The notes under the pieces: generated by a model
The model's database searches: none
What the model was told of the DNA's origin: nothing
Seen by the model: only the letters and a program-made list of their open reading frames with translations
NCBI RefSeq assembly: GCF_030814955.1
Contig: NZ_JAUSWB010000002.1
Span: forward strand, 372,001-436,000
DNA length: 64,000 nt
Origin: Planomicrobium stackebrandtii
Lineage (GTDB): Bacteria > Bacillota > Bacilli > Bacillales_A > Planococcaceae
Direction: 5' to 3'
Translations under genes and position numbers: made by a program
In this document: piece by piece, positions 9,004 to 17,577 of the stretch
How the letters are laid out: every line of letters starts with the position of its first letter
Position numbering within the stretch: position 1 is the first letter of the stretch

Positions 9004-9560
9004 TACGGCATGCTCCGACTAGAGGCAATCAGCAAAAACGTTACGTTGGCTGGACCGACGAAGCAATTCTGCCTTTTGACGCAGTGCCGAACCTGCAGTT
9101 GGAAATGGTCATGGGCAGTGATTCGAAGCGTTGCCGGCAAACGGCAGCTGTGCTGTTTCCGAATGCGGTCTACCGGGCTAACCGTGATTTGCGGGAATGC
9201 CATTTTGGCCAATGGGAAATGAAAACCTATGAGGAGCTGAAAGGCATCGAACTGTATCGAAGCTGGATTGATGACCCTTGGCACATCAAACCGCCTGGCG
9301 GTGAAAGCCTCACGGAAATGGCGGAGCGTGTCGAACGCGGCATCCGGAAACTTCCGGAAAATCAGGAAGTTACACTGGTTCTGCACGGAGGGCCAATCCG
9401 CTACCTGATTGCCAAAGCCTTGGGTGAAAGGTTTCAAGATCAAACTGCGCTGCACGGCGGCTGCCACACGCTGACGTGGCAAAGCCGGCAAGCGTTCGAG
9501 GAGCGGGCATTATGCACATCGTTTTCGGTGGAGCCTTTAACGGCAAACGGCAATATGTGA
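8976..9560 (+). CDS. cobC: Histidine phosphatase, probable alpha-ribazole-5'-phosphate (or cobalamin-phosphate) phosphatase CobC
   Basis: This 194-residue member of the phosphoglycerate-mutase-like histidine phosphatase family has the phospho-acceptor His in LIRHAPTRGN (residues 8-17), REC-H and GGESLTEMAERVERG segments, and the second His in VLHGGPIRYL. RHA replaces the more common RHG; the catalytic Arg and His remain. It overlaps cobS by 28 nt, which supports the CobC role of removing the phosphate of the nucleotide loop. The family is broad, so the exact substrate is inferred from context. Confidence 0.82.
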   Translation: MDESFVLRLIRHAPTRGNQQKRYVGWTDEAILPFDAVPNLQLEMVMGSDSKRCRQTAAVLFPNAVYRANRDLRECHFGQWEMKTYEELKGIELYRSWIDDPWHIKPPGGESLTEMAERVERGIRKLPENQEVTLVLHGGPIRYLIAKALGERFQDQTALHGGCHTLTWQSRQAFEERALCTSFSVEPLTANGNM

Positions 9561-9904
9561 GAGAGCAATTGAAAGATCGGGAAGCCGACTGGAATGAAGG
9601 GCGGCTGCCTGATCAGAAAGAAGCGCAAAGAGTTATCGTCATTGCCGGTTTGGAGCATTGGGTGAGACAGCAGCTCGAACAAGGTTTTTCAGAACAACAA
9701 TTGATGGAGCAAGTGAAAAGCATCGTGCGTGGAAAACAAACTCAGCAAACTTGGATTTTAACAGATTTGAATCGCGGCATCGTGCCGACCGAACGGATCG
9801 AGCGCGAAATGCGCGACGTTCTCGGCAGGTTGTATCAATTCCTATTCGCCGAAGCTAAACGCATTACGCGAATTTGGTATGGCATTCCACAAAAGATAAA
9901 GTGA
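9512..9904 (+). CDS. Short CobU-family protein with altered P-loop
   Basis: This 130-residue protein starts MHIVFGGAFNGKRQYV, aligned by eye with the CobU P-loop, but Arg occupies the usual Ser/Thr position. It ends with TDLNRGIVPTERIEREMRDVLGRLYQFLFAEA and a WYGIPQKIK tail, which closely resembles the C-terminus of canonical CobU. It is about 50 residues shorter than the full cobU at 6226 because the middle is reduced. ATG 9512 has GAGGAG 8 nt upstream; it overlaps cobC by 49 nt. It may supply the C-terminal part that is divergent in the upstream CobU, or be a regulator or vestige. Confidence 0.75.
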   Translation: MHIVFGGAFNGKRQYVREQLKDREADWNEGRLPDQKEAQRVIVIAGLEHWVRQQLEQGFSEQQLMEQVKSIVRGKQTQQTWILTDLNRGIVPTERIEREMRDVLGRLYQFLFAEAKRITRIWYGIPQKIK

Positions 9905-9980
9905 CAGAAATGAATCATACAGACTTTTAAAGACAGCGCATTTACTGTCTGTCAAAGTACAGGAAAAGGGGCGGATCAAG

Positions 9981-10571
9981 ATGAAGATTTACACAAAAAC
10001 CGGAGACAAAGGGCAGACGAGTTTGATCGGAGCGCGCACGGATAAAGATGCGCCGCGCGTAGAAGCTTACGGCACCATCGACGAAGTGAATTCATTTATC
10101 GGCAAGGCAATGACCGAACTGGCACCAGACAAGTACGCTGATTTGCTGGAAGATTTAGAAGCCATCCAGAACGAATTATTCGACTGCGGCGGCGATTTGG
10201 CTGATGTCCGGAAAGAACCCAATTACAAAATGACAGAGGGGCCAGTCGAGGTACTGGAACAGCGCATCGATCAATTGATGGAGGAACCGCCATTGCTCGA
10301 ACGGTTTATTTTGCCGGGAGGTTCTCCGGCAGCTGCGACGCTGCACATTGCGCGTACCATTACACGCCGTGCTGAACGCCAAACGGTGACTTTGATGAGA
10401 TCTGGAGAAGATTTCCCGCTCGTTGTCCAACGCTATTTGAACCGTCTGTCTGATTATTTGTTCGCCGCATCGCGTGTCGTCAATTCACGTGCCGGGGTGC
10501 CGGACAACGAATATGTGCGCAGTGCCAAGGTGTTCAAGAACGGCGGCCGCAGCAAAAAGTCGGTGGAATAG
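9981..10571 (+). CDS. pduO: PduO-type ATP:cob(I)alamin adenosyltransferase
   Basis: This 196-residue trimeric adenosyltransferase attaches the 5'-deoxyadenosyl group to cobalt of corrinoids. N-terminal KIYTKTGDKGQTSLIG binds ATP, and EAYGTIDEVNSFIG, FDCGGDLADV, FILPGGSPAAATLHIARTITRRAER and LNRLSDYLFAASR are family marks. It makes AdoCbl, the cofactor needed by IcmF encoded at 19380-22631. ATG 9981 follows a 76-nt gap, the longest gap in the operon, but no terminator is evident there. The B. subtilis homologue is yvqK. Confidence 0.93.
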   Translation: MKIYTKTGDKGQTSLIGARTDKDAPRVEAYGTIDEVNSFIGKAMTELAPDKYADLLEDLEAIQNELFDCGGDLADVRKEPNYKMTEGPVEVLEQRIDQLMEEPPLLERFILPGGSPAAATLHIARTITRRAERQTVTLMRSGEDFPLVVQRYLNRLSDYLFAASRVVNSRAGVPDNEYVRSAKVFKNGGRSKKSVE

Positions 10572-10572
10572 G

Positions 10573-11055
10573 ATGACGACCAGAAAACTGGCGCTTGCCG
10601 CATTATTCGTCAGCTTATCCGCAATCGGGGGCATGATTAAGATTCCACTTGGCATCGCGTCCATCGCGCTCGACTCGATGCCGGCACTAGTTGCCGTGCT
10701 GTTCTTTTCAGCGCCGCTTGCTGGAACCATTGCGGCATTTGGCCATTTGATTTCGGCATTATTCGGCGGCATGCCCCTTGGGCCATTTCACTTGATTATT
10801 GCAGCTGAGATGTGGGCAGTAGTGTGGCTGTTTGCAAAACTGCACCAAGCCGACAAACGCTGGCTGAAATGGCCGGCGTTCATTATCGGCAACGGAGTGC
10901 TTGCGGCAGTACCGTTTTATTTTCTGTTGTCGCCGGCATTTTTCTATGCCTCGGTTCCGGCTCTTGTGATTGCTGCTTCCATTAATGCTGGAGTTGCGGC
11001 TCTTTTGATGCCCTACGTGTTGAAAGTCCATGGAGGTTCACTGCATGCGTCATGA
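10573..11055 (+). CDS. cblT: ECF transporter S component, candidate alpha-ribazole transporter (CblT-like)
   Basis: This 160-residue hydrophobic protein has five to six membrane segments (TTRKLALAALFVSLSAIGG start, GTIAAFGHLISALFGGMPLGP centre), the pattern of small substrate-binding S units of energy-coupling factor transporters. It begins 2 nt after the adenosyltransferase and overlaps the next gene. Position next to a CblS-like kinase suggests alpha-ribazole uptake, as known for CblT in Listeria and Geobacillus; other B12 precursors are possible. ATPase and T units would come from elsewhere in the genome. Confidence 0.65.
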   Translation: MTTRKLALAALFVSLSAIGGMIKIPLGIASIALDSMPALVAVLFFSAPLAGTIAAFGHLISALFGGMPLGPFHLIIAAEMWAVVWLFAKLHQADKRWLKWPAFIIGNGVLAAVPFYFLLSPAFFYASVPALVIAASINAGVAALLMPYVLKVHGGSLHAS

Positions 11056-11722
11056 ACTGTTAATAGACGGCTTCGTCATTACTTCAGATAATTCAGCGGC
11101 AATCGGTGAAAAACTGCAGGATGTTGTGTACGCTCCCGATTCGATCACAGCTAAATTTGCGGCGCGGGTCGCGCTGCTCGAACAATGGGCAGCAGGCAGC
11201 GAACCGCAGGCAGTGCTGCTCCATAATTTCAGCGGTGTCGAGCAATGGAATGCCTATTTGGCAGGACTTACTGAACTTTTCGCTGAAGCGGAGACAGTGC
11301 TTCCCCCGATTTCCGGTAGTACGGAAACCAATATGCCGACGCTGCAATCCGGCATTGCCGTGACGATGATCGGCAAGCAGAATAGGGATCTGGCGCCAGC
11401 TGAATCTCTGCGCTGGTTTGTCTACGGAGTCCCGCTTGTCGGAGAAGAAGTTCTGACCAAGACAGACCAAATAGCCGATCTGGGACTCATCAGGAAAGCC
11501 TTCGACTCAGCTGTTATTGAGCGCATATGGCCGGTTGGTTCGAAAGGAATCGCGCAGGAAGCCGCCTTATTGATGGACAGGCACGTGGAAGTTTCAGCGG
11601 ATCTTGACCTGAACTGTTCGGGAGGCCCGGCAACTTGTGTTCTCCTTGGCGTGAATCCGGCAAACAAAGAACGAGCGCAGCGTTATTTCGGGAAAAATCT
11701 TTTTCTGATGGAATTTAAATAG
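11045..11722 (+). CDS. cblS: AIR-synthase-like protein, candidate alpha-ribazole kinase (CblS-like)
   Basis: This 225-residue protein has the layout of the PurM/AIR-synthase-like superfamily: an early VITSDNSAAIGEKLQD acidic/Gly segment, a VLHNFSG strand, PISGSTETNMPTLQSGIAVTMIG and a late PVGSKGIAQEA plus CSGGPATCVLLG. CblS enzymes, which phosphorylate alpha-ribazole so that it can enter cobamide synthesis, belong to this superfamily; the assignment rests on these remembered motifs and on the adjacent S-component gene. ATG 11045 has GGAGG 8 nt upstream. A terminator follows at 11731, so this is the last gene of the B12 operon. Confidence 0.6.
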   Translation: MRHELLIDGFVITSDNSAAIGEKLQDVVYAPDSITAKFAARVALLEQWAAGSEPQAVLLHNFSGVEQWNAYLAGLTELFAEAETVLPPISGSTETNMPTLQSGIAVTMIGKQNRDLAPAESLRWFVYGVPLVGEEVLTKTDQIADLGLIRKAFDSAVIERIWPVGSKGIAQEAALLMDRHVEVSADLDLNCSGGPATCVLLGVNPANKERAQRYFGKNLFLMEFK

Positions 11723-11730
11723 AGGAAGAG

Positions 11731-11760
11731 CATCATCCATTCTTTGGGTGATGTTTTTTT
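11731..11760 (+). terminator. Terminator of the B12 operon
   Basis: CATCATCC and GGGTGATG form an 8-bp stem (one G-T pair) with a short loop, followed by seven T. It closes the operon that started at btuF. Confidence 0.8.
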
Positions 11761-11807
11761 CGTTTGCGGAAAGAAGGAGCAAAGCCGCTGTTCAGTGAGT
11801 TTCTTTC

Positions 11808-11822
11808 AGTAAACGCTTACCA
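11808..11822 (+). promoter_or_regulatory. Possible cre (CcpA) site upstream of fadF
   Basis: Read on the reverse strand, TGGTAAGCGTTTACT matches the catabolite-responsive element consensus except at one position. It lies about 60 bp upstream of the fadF -35 box. A second, full-match cre is present in front of the thiolase gene, which makes this weaker one more believable. Confidence 0.4.
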
Positions 11823-11881
11823 ATGTGCCTCTAACGCAACAAGTAAAGGGCTTTTATTTTAAAATCCTTTCTAAATATAGG

Positions 11882-11911
11882 TTGACTGAATGCTCATTCA
11901 TATTTTAATAT
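11882..11911 (+). promoter_or_regulatory. fadF promoter with an operator palindrome in the spacer
   Basis: TTGACT (11882-11887) and TTAATA (11905-11910) are separated by 17 bp. The perfect 14-bp palindrome TGAATG-CT-CATTCA occupies 11887-11900, that is, the spacer between the two boxes. A TetR-family repressor such as the one at 18733 would block RNA polymerase there. The half-sites resemble the TGAATGA...TCATTCA half-sites of B. subtilis FadR, although the spacing here is shorter. Confidence 0.7.
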
Positions 11912-11998
11912 AGAACATAGTATCGACAAGCTGTTGCTGTTCACGTAAACTTTGGGTAAGTAATTTCTAGAATCTACACACATAAGGGGGATATCGCG

Positions 11999-14134
11999 AT
12001 GGAGCCATTGCTGATTGCAAACTGGGTTTTATTCATAGCTGTAACCGCTTACGCCATTTATCTCTTCCTCTATTTATTGAAGTCGAGATATGATTTTATC
12101 CAGCTCGGCAAAAAAGTCGAGTTTGAAGAAAATTTCAACGAGCGTCTGCGTAAAGTCATGGTCAATGTTTTTGGACAAAAGAAATTAATGAAAGATAAGA
12201 AGAGCGGAACCATTCACGTTATGTTCTTCTACGGCTTCTTGCTTGTTCAGGCAAGCGCCATCGATTTTATTATCAAAGGCTTATCACCGGATTCACATTT
12301 GCCGCTAGGCCCGCTCTACCCGGCCTTTACGTTCTTCCAGGAAATCGTCACGCTGACGATTTTGGTAGCCGTGATTTGGGCGTTCTATAGACGTTACATC
12401 GAAAAGCTTGTCCGCTTGAAGCGCGGTTGGAAAGCAGGGCTTGTGCTTATTTTCATCGGCGGGTTGATGGTGACGGTGCTTGTCGGAAACGGAATGAACA
12501 TGATTTGGCATGGACACGAAGCTACTTGGACCGAACCGGTTGCTTCGCTTGTCGCTGGTGCATTTGCCTGGATGCCTGAAGCTGCAGTTGTGACGATTTT
12601 CTACGTCATGTGGTGGGCGCATCTGTTGTTCCTTCTGACATTCCTGGTTTACGTACCGCAATCCAAGCACGCCCACTTGATCTTTGGACCCGTCAATACG
12701 TGGTTCCACAGAGTCGACCATGTCGGCCGCTTGAAGCCGATCAACTTTGAAGAAATGGAAGACGAAGAAGATCCGGACGCCATGCCATCATTTGGCGTCG
12801 GGAAAATCACCGATTTCAATCAAGGACAGATGATCGATTTCTATGCTTGCGTAGAATGTGGCCGCTGCACCAATATGTGTCCGGCAACGGGAACAGGAAA
12901 AATGCTGTCGCCGATGGATCTGATTACGAAACTTCGTGACAACTTGACCAATACCGGTGCAGTCATGACACAGAAAAAACCTTGGGTGCCGGCAATGGCA
13001 TTCAACAATACGCAAGGAAACCAATTGGCAATGGCTGCCGGTGCTGAAGGGGTCAGCATCGACGAACTTTACAGCCCGAGCCTGATCGGAGACGTTATCA
13101 CCGAAGAAGAGATCTGGGCATGTACGACATGCCGTAACTGTGAAGACCAATGTCCGGTTATGAACGAGCACGTGGACAAAATTATCGACCTTCGCCGTTA
13201 CTTGGTAATGACGGAAGGGAAAATGGACAAAGATGCTCAGCGAGCGATGACCAACATCGAAAAGCAGGGCAATCCTTGGGGCCTTAACCGCAAAGAAAAA
13301 GAAAACTGGAGAGATGCACGTCCGGATATCTCCATTCCAACAGTGAAAGAAATGAACAAAGCAGGAGAAGAATTCGAGTTCCTTTTCTGGGTTGGTTCAA
13401 TGGGTTCATTTGACAGCCGATCACAAAAAATCGCTTTGTCGTTTGCTCGCCTGATGAATGAAGCCGGTGTGAAATTCGCAATTCTCGGCAATAAAGAAAA
13501 GAACTCAGGAGACACGCCGCGCCGTCTCGGCAACGAATTCCTATTCCAGGAACTGGCGACGGGCAACATCAAAGAGTTCGAAAAAGCGGAAATCAAGAAA
13601 ATCGTCACGATTGATCCGCATGCCTACAATATCTTTAAAAACGAATATCCGGATTTCGGTTTTGAAGCCGAAGTTTACCATCATACGGAAATGCTGTTCG
13701 ATTTGGTCCAGGAGGGCAAGTTAAAACCGCAATTCCCGGTTAACGAACGGATCACGTTCCACGATTCCTGCTACCTCGGCCGCTATAACGATGTTTATGA
13801 CGCACCGCGCGAGATATTGAAAGCAATCGAAGGTGTGGAATTGGTTGAAATGGTTCGTAACCGGCAGGACGGAATGTGCTGTGGAGCCGGCGGCGGAATG
13901 ATGTGGATGGAAGAAGATGCAGGCCATCGCGTCAACGTTGCCCGTACCGAACAGGCACTCGAAGTTAATCCGACGATGATTTCTTCCGGCTGCCCGTACT
14001 GCCTGACCATGCTGTCAGATGGCACGAAAGCCAAGGAAGTCGAAGAACAAGTTGGAACTTACGACGTTGCAGAGCTATTGGAGATGGCGGTTCTTGGCAA
14101 TGAAACACCAATGCCCGAAGAAGTTGTCCAATAA
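11999..14134 (+). CDS. fadF: Membrane iron-sulfur reductase FadF (heterodisulfide-reductase-like, acyl-CoA oxidation electron carrier)
   Basis: This 711-residue protein matches B. subtilis FadF (YwjF). The first 230 residues form several membrane helices. Two ferredoxin-type 4Fe-4S motifs follow, CVECGRCTNMCP and CTTCRNCEDQCP. The C-terminal half carries two CCG-type motifs (DSCYLGRYNDVYD and MCCGAGGGMMW). It probably passes electrons from acyl-CoA dehydrogenases and electron-transfer flavoprotein to quinone. ATG 11999 follows AAGGGGGA. In B. subtilis fadF is followed by acdA and rpoE; here the thiolase-to-icmF group lies between. It has its own promoter and terminator. Confidence 0.9.
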   Translation: MEPLLIANWVLFIAVTAYAIYLFLYLLKSRYDFIQLGKKVEFEENFNERLRKVMVNVFGQKKLMKDKKSGTIHVMFFYGFLLVQASAIDFIIKGLSPDSHLPLGPLYPAFTFFQEIVTLTILVAVIWAFYRRYIEKLVRLKRGWKAGLVLIFIGGLMVTVLVGNGMNMIWHGHEATWTEPVASLVAGAFAWMPEAAVVTIFYVMWWAHLLFLLTFLVYVPQSKHAHLIFGPVNTWFHRVDHVGRLKPINFEEMEDEEDPDAMPSFGVGKITDFNQGQMIDFYACVECGRCTNMCPATGTGKMLSPMDLITKLRDNLTNTGAVMTQKKPWVPAMAFNNTQGNQLAMAAGAEGVSIDELYSPSLIGDVITEEEIWACTTCRNCEDQCPVMNEHVDKIIDLRRYLVMTEGKMDKDAQRAMTNIEKQGNPWGLNRKEKENWRDARPDISIPTVKEMNKAGEEFEFLFWVGSMGSFDSRSQKIALSFARLMNEAGVKFAILGNKEKNSGDTPRRLGNEFLFQELATGNIKEFEKAEIKKIVTIDPHAYNIFKNEYPDFGFEAEVYHHTEMLFDLVQEGKLKPQFPVNERITFHDSCYLGRYNDVYDAPREILKAIEGVELVEMVRNRQDGMCCGAGGGMMWMEEDAGHRVNVARTEQALEVNPTMISSGCPYCLTMLSDGTKAKEVEEQVGTYDVAELLEMAVLGNETPMPEEVVQ

Positions 14135-14197
14135 AGCTCCTGACAATAAATAATTGCTTAATAACAGAAAATTGAGTAGAATAATAGCATAAGAAGA

Positions 14198-14232
14198 AAA
14201 AAGAAAGGGAGTAAAGTGCTCCCTTTTCTTTT
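14198..14232 (+). terminator. Bidirectional-type terminator after fadF
   Basis: AAAAGAAAGGGAG and CTCCCTTTTCTTTT flank a 7-nt loop; the A-rich left arm and T-rich right arm form an extended stem. Confidence 0.8.
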
Positions 14233-14242
14233 GCATTAAAAC

Positions 14243-14256
14243 CGAGCGAGCGTTCA
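14243..14256 (+). promoter_or_regulatory. Candidate second operator (degenerate) for the FadR-like regulator
   Basis: Reverse-strand reading TGAACG-CT-CGCTCG keeps the 6-2-6 layout and central CT of the perfect operator at 11887-11900. The right half-site CGTTCA is good and the left is degenerate. It lies about 100 bp upstream of the thiolase start. No confident -35/-10 pair could be chosen around it. Confidence 0.4.
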
Positions 14257-14319
14257 GTCAATCAATTCGAGCTTTATAGAAATGTATAAAACTTAGTGTT
14301 TATATTTTTTTAGTGTATT

Positions 14320-14333
14320 TGAAACCGTTTACA
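14320..14333 (+). promoter_or_regulatory. cre (CcpA binding) site before the thiolase operon
   Basis: TGAAACCGTTTACA matches the catabolite-responsive element consensus at all positions and is a near palindrome. It sits between the likely promoter and the ATG at 14361, so CcpA would act as a roadblock when preferred sugars are present. The related B. subtilis mmg operon is also under catabolite repression. Confidence 0.8.
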
Positions 14334-14360
14334 AAAAACGCAAAGGGGAGAAAAATTATC

Positions 14361-15554
14361 ATGGCAAAAACAGTCATCATCGATGGGGCACGTACAGCAT
14401 TCGGTAAATTCGGGGGAAGTTTGAGCACCTTGACCGCAAGTGAACTGGGAGCGGAAGCGATCAAAGCGGCAATGAGCCGCGCAGCGATCCAACCGGAAGA
14501 TGTTCAGGAAGTTATCATGGGCAACGTTTTGCAGGCAGGGCAAGGGCAGATCCCTTCCCGTCAGGCAGCGTCAAAAGCAGGCATTCCTTACAGCGTCAAA
14601 TCTGAAACTATTAATAAAGTCTGTGCATCCGGCATGCGCAGCGTTACCTTGGCAGACCAGATCATCCGCCTAGGTGATGAAGAAGTGATTGTAGCAGGCG
14701 GCATGGAATCCATGTCCAACGCACCTTACTATATGCCAAAAGCACGTTGGGGATTGCGCATGGGAGATGCTCAAGTCGTTGACGGCATGGTGCATGATGG
14801 GTTGTCCTGCTCGTTCCATCCCGACAAGGTCCATATGGGGACTTACGGAAACTCCACGGCTGAAGATTTTAACTTGACGCGCGAAGCGCAAGATGAGTGG
14901 TCGGCCCGTTCGCATGAACGCGCTATCCAAGCGAAAGATTTGTTTGCAGAAGAAATCGTCGCTATCGACATTCCGCAGCGCAAAGGAGATCCAATCACAG
15001 TTGATGTGGACGAAGCGCCGCGTGCAAATTCCACAATAGAGGCACTTGCGAAACTGAAGCCGGCTTTTGGAAAAGACGGCACGATTACCGCTGGAAATGC
15101 GCCTGGCATCAATGATGGGGCTGCGGCACTCGTATTGATGAGCGAAGAGCGCGCGCAAAGCGAAGGAAAAAAAGTGCTGGCCCATATTTTATCTCACACA
15201 GAAGTGGCCATCGAGCCGCACCGGTTCCCGGAAACGCCTGGAATTGTTATCAACGAGCTATTGAAAAAAACCGGCAAATCTTTGGATGACATCGATTTGT
15301 TCGAAATTAACGAAGCATTTGCAGCAGTCGCACTCGCGAGCTCGAAAATCGCCAATCTAGATCCTGAAAAAGTAAATGTCAACGGCGGATCTGTAGCACT
15401 TGGACACCCAATTGGGGCAAGTGGTGCGCGCATTATCCTGACACTGGCTTACGAGTTGAAACGCCGCGGCGGCGGCATTGGCATCGCAGCCATCTGCTCG
15501 GGCGGCGGACAAGGCGACGCCATCATGATTGAAGTTCCTAAGGAGGCAAAATAA
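14361..15554 (+). CDS. mmgA: Acetyl-CoA C-acyltransferase (thiolase), MmgA-like
   Basis: This 397-residue thiolase has all catalytic marks: the nucleophile Cys in [10 protein letters not shown] (near residue 88), His in [10 protein letters not shown], and the second Cys in CSGGGQGDA. It cleaves 3-ketoacyl-CoA with CoA, or makes acetoacetyl-CoA in reverse. ATG 14361 follows AAAGGGGAG; the longer open frame from 14313 has no ribosome site. It starts a seven-gene-like run with the same gene order as B. subtilis mmgA-mmgB-mmgC, 2 nt before the dehydrogenase. Confidence 0.9.
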   Translation: MAKTVIIDGARTAFGKFGGSLSTLTASELGAEAIKAAMSRAAIQPEDVQEVIMGNVLQAGQGQIPSRQAASKAGIPYSVKSETINKVCASGMRSVTLADQIIRLGDEEVIVAGGMESMSNAPYYMPKARWGLRMGDAQVVDGMVHDGLSCSFHPDKVHMGTYGNSTAEDFNLTREAQDEWSARSHERAIQAKDLFAEEIVAIDIPQRKGDPITVDVDEAPRANSTIEALAKLKPAFGKDGTITAGNAPGINDGAAALVLMSEERAQSEGKKVLAHILSHTEVAIEPHRFPETPGIVINELLKKTGKSLDDIDLFEINEAFAAVALASSKIANLDPEKVNVNGGSVALGHPIGASGARIILTLAYELKRRGGGIGIAAICSGGGQGDAIMIEVPKEAK

Positions 15555-15556
15555 GC

Positions 15557-16408
15557 ATGTCGATTCAAAACGTAATGGTCATCGGCGCGGGACAAATGGG
15601 TTCCGGCATCGCACAGGTTTGTGCGCAGGCAGGATTAACTGTGAAATTGAATGATATGAAACAAGAAGCATATGAGCGCGGCATTGGAACCATCACAAAA
15701 AACTTGTCCCGCAATGTCGAAAAAGGACGCATGACGGAAGAGGAAAAAACAGCGGTCCTTGGACGCATCACGCCGTCACTTGATTTAAAAGATGCACATG
15801 ATGTCGATATCGTTATCGAAGCGGCAGTCGAAAACATGGCCATCAAGCACAGCATTTTCAAAACACTGGACGAAGTGGCGCCAAAGCATGCCATTCTGGC
15901 AACCAATACTTCATCCCTGCCAATCACCGAAATTGCGGCAGTCACGAATCGTCCGGAACAGGTAATCGGCATGCATTTTATGAACCCGGTACCGGTGATG
16001 AAGTTAGTGGAGATTATCCGCGGCTTGGCAACTTCGGACGAAGTTTATAAAAAAGTGGAAGAAATGACGTTGCAGCTGTCGAAAACGCCAGTGGAAGTAA
16101 ATGACTTTCCAGGATTTGTGGCAAACCGCATCCTGATGCCAATGATCAACGAAGCGATTTTCACTCTTCAGGAAGGTGTCGCAACCAAAGAAGCGATTGA
16201 CGACATCATGAAACTCGGCATGAACCATCCAATGGGGCCGCTGCAATTGGCTGACTTTATCGGCCTTGACACCTGCCTTTATATCATGGAAGTGCTGCAC
16301 GAAGGCTTCGGCGACAGCAAATACCGCCCAAGCCCGTTATTGCGCCAATACGTGAAAGCCGGCTGGCTCGGCAAAAAAACCGGACGCGGTTTCTACGATT
16401 ACACATAA
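15557..16408 (+). CDS. mmgB: 3-hydroxybutyryl-CoA (3-hydroxyacyl-CoA) dehydrogenase, MmgB-like
   Basis: This 283-residue NAD-dependent dehydrogenase has an N-terminal Rossmann fold ([21 protein letters not shown]), [14 protein letters not shown], and the catalytic His region [18 protein letters not shown], then [14 protein letters not shown] and a helical C-terminal domain ending [10 protein letters not shown]. It oxidises 3-hydroxyacyl-CoA to the 3-keto form used by the thiolase upstream. AGGAGG lies 10 nt before ATG 15557. Confidence 0.93.
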   Translation: MSIQNVMVIGAGQMGSGIAQVCAQAGLTVKLNDMKQEAYERGIGTITKNLSRNVEKGRMTEEEKTAVLGRITPSLDLKDAHDVDIVIEAAVENMAIKHSIFKTLDEVAPKHAILATNTSSLPITEIAAVTNRPEQVIGMHFMNPVPVMKLVEIIRGLATSDEVYKKVEEMTLQLSKTPVEVNDFPGFVANRILMPMINEAIFTLQEGVATKEAIDDIMKLGMNHPMGPLQLADFIGLDTCLYIMEVLHEGFGDSKYRPSPLLRQYVKAGWLGKKTGRGFYDYT

Positions 16409-16425
16409 TATTAGGGGGAACCGCA

Positions 16426-17562
16426 ATGGATTTGCACTATACAGATGAACAGCTTATGATGCGCAACATGGTGCGTGATTTCGCAAAAGAAGAAATTACA
16501 CCATTTATTGAAAACATGGAAAACGGCGAGTTTCCAACCGCCATTCTGAAGAAAATGGGCGAACTCGGATTGATGGGAATTACGGCTCCGGAAAAATACG
16601 GCGGATCTGAAATGGATTTCACTTCCTATATCACAGCCATCCACGAATTGTCGAAAGCGAGCGGCGTAATCGGCGTGATCTTGTCAGTCCATACGTCTGT
16701 CGGCACCAACCCAATCCTCAATTTTGGATCCCAGCAGCAAATCGAGAAATACGTGCCAAAACTGGCAAGCGGTGAATATCTCGGAGCTTTTTGTTTGACG
16801 GAACCCGCAGCAGGTTCTGATGCAGCAAGCCTGAAGACAAAAGCCGTCCTGGACGGCGATGACTATGTGTTGAATGGCTCAAAAGTCTTTATTACCAACG
16901 GCGGGGAAGCAGATACTTACATCGTGTTCGCTTCCACAAAACCATCTGCAGGCTCCCGTGGAATTTCGGCTTTTATTGTCGAAAAAGATACGCCGGGCTT
17001 GATTATCGGCAAAAACGAAAAGAAAATGGGGCTGTATGGTTCGAAAACGGTTCAATTGACTTTCGAAAACATGCGGGTACCGGCTGAAAACCTTTTAGGT
17101 ACGGAAAATAAAGGTTTCAGCATCGCAATGGCGAATTTGAATGTGGGGCGGATCGGCATCGCGGCACAAGCGCTTGGCATCGCTGAAGCGGCGTACGAAT
17201 ACGCAGTGGCTTACGCTAAAGAGCGCGTGCAATTTGGCAAACCAATCGCGCAGCAGCAAGGCATCGGCTTTAAGCTGGCAGACATGGCAACGCAGGTGGA
17301 AGCGGCAAAACTGCTGGTCTACAACGCTGCGGACCTTTATTCAAAAGGCAAGGAATGCAACAAACAAGCTTCTATGGCGAAGCTTTTTGCTTCAAAAGCG
17401 GCAATGGATGTCACCATCGAAGCCATCCAAGTATTCGGCGGCTACGGCTATACCAAAGACTATCCGGTCGAGCGCCTGTTCCGCGACGCAAAAGTGACAG
17501 AAATTTACGAAGGCACAAGTGAAATCCAACGAATCGTTATCAGCAAACAACTAATCAAGTAA
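16426..17562 (+). CDS. mmgC: Acyl-CoA dehydrogenase (short/branched-chain type), MmgC-like
   Basis: This 378-residue FAD enzyme begins MDLHYTDEQLMMRNMVRDF. It has CLTEPAAGSDAASLKT (flavin/substrate loop), VFITNGGEADTYIVFA, and near the C-terminus [32 protein letters not shown], where the Glu of YEGTSE is the usual catalytic base of this subfamily. It introduces the 2,3-double bond and passes electrons to ETF, and then probably to FadF. It is 17 nt after mmgB. Confidence 0.92.
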   Translation: MDLHYTDEQLMMRNMVRDFAKEEITPFIENMENGEFPTAILKKMGELGLMGITAPEKYGGSEMDFTSYITAIHELSKASGVIGVILSVHTSVGTNPILNFGSQQQIEKYVPKLASGEYLGAFCLTEPAAGSDAASLKTKAVLDGDDYVLNGSKVFITNGGEADTYIVFASTKPSAGSRGISAFIVEKDTPGLIIGKNEKKMGLYGSKTVQLTFENMRVPAENLLGTENKGFSIAMANLNVGRIGIAAQALGIAEAAYEYAVAYAKERVQFGKPIAQQQGIGFKLADMATQVEAAKLLVYNAADLYSKGKECNKQASMAKLFASKAAMDVTIEAIQVFGGYGYTKDYPVERLFRDAKVTEIYEGTSEIQRIVISKQLIK

Positions 17563-17577
17563 TTGGAGGAATAGAAA

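Noticed and set aside
9905-9980. Operon break between the short cobU paralogue and pduO
   Set aside because: The gap is only 76 nt and shows no clear terminator or promoter; a single operon is simpler, though an internal promoter cannot be excluded.
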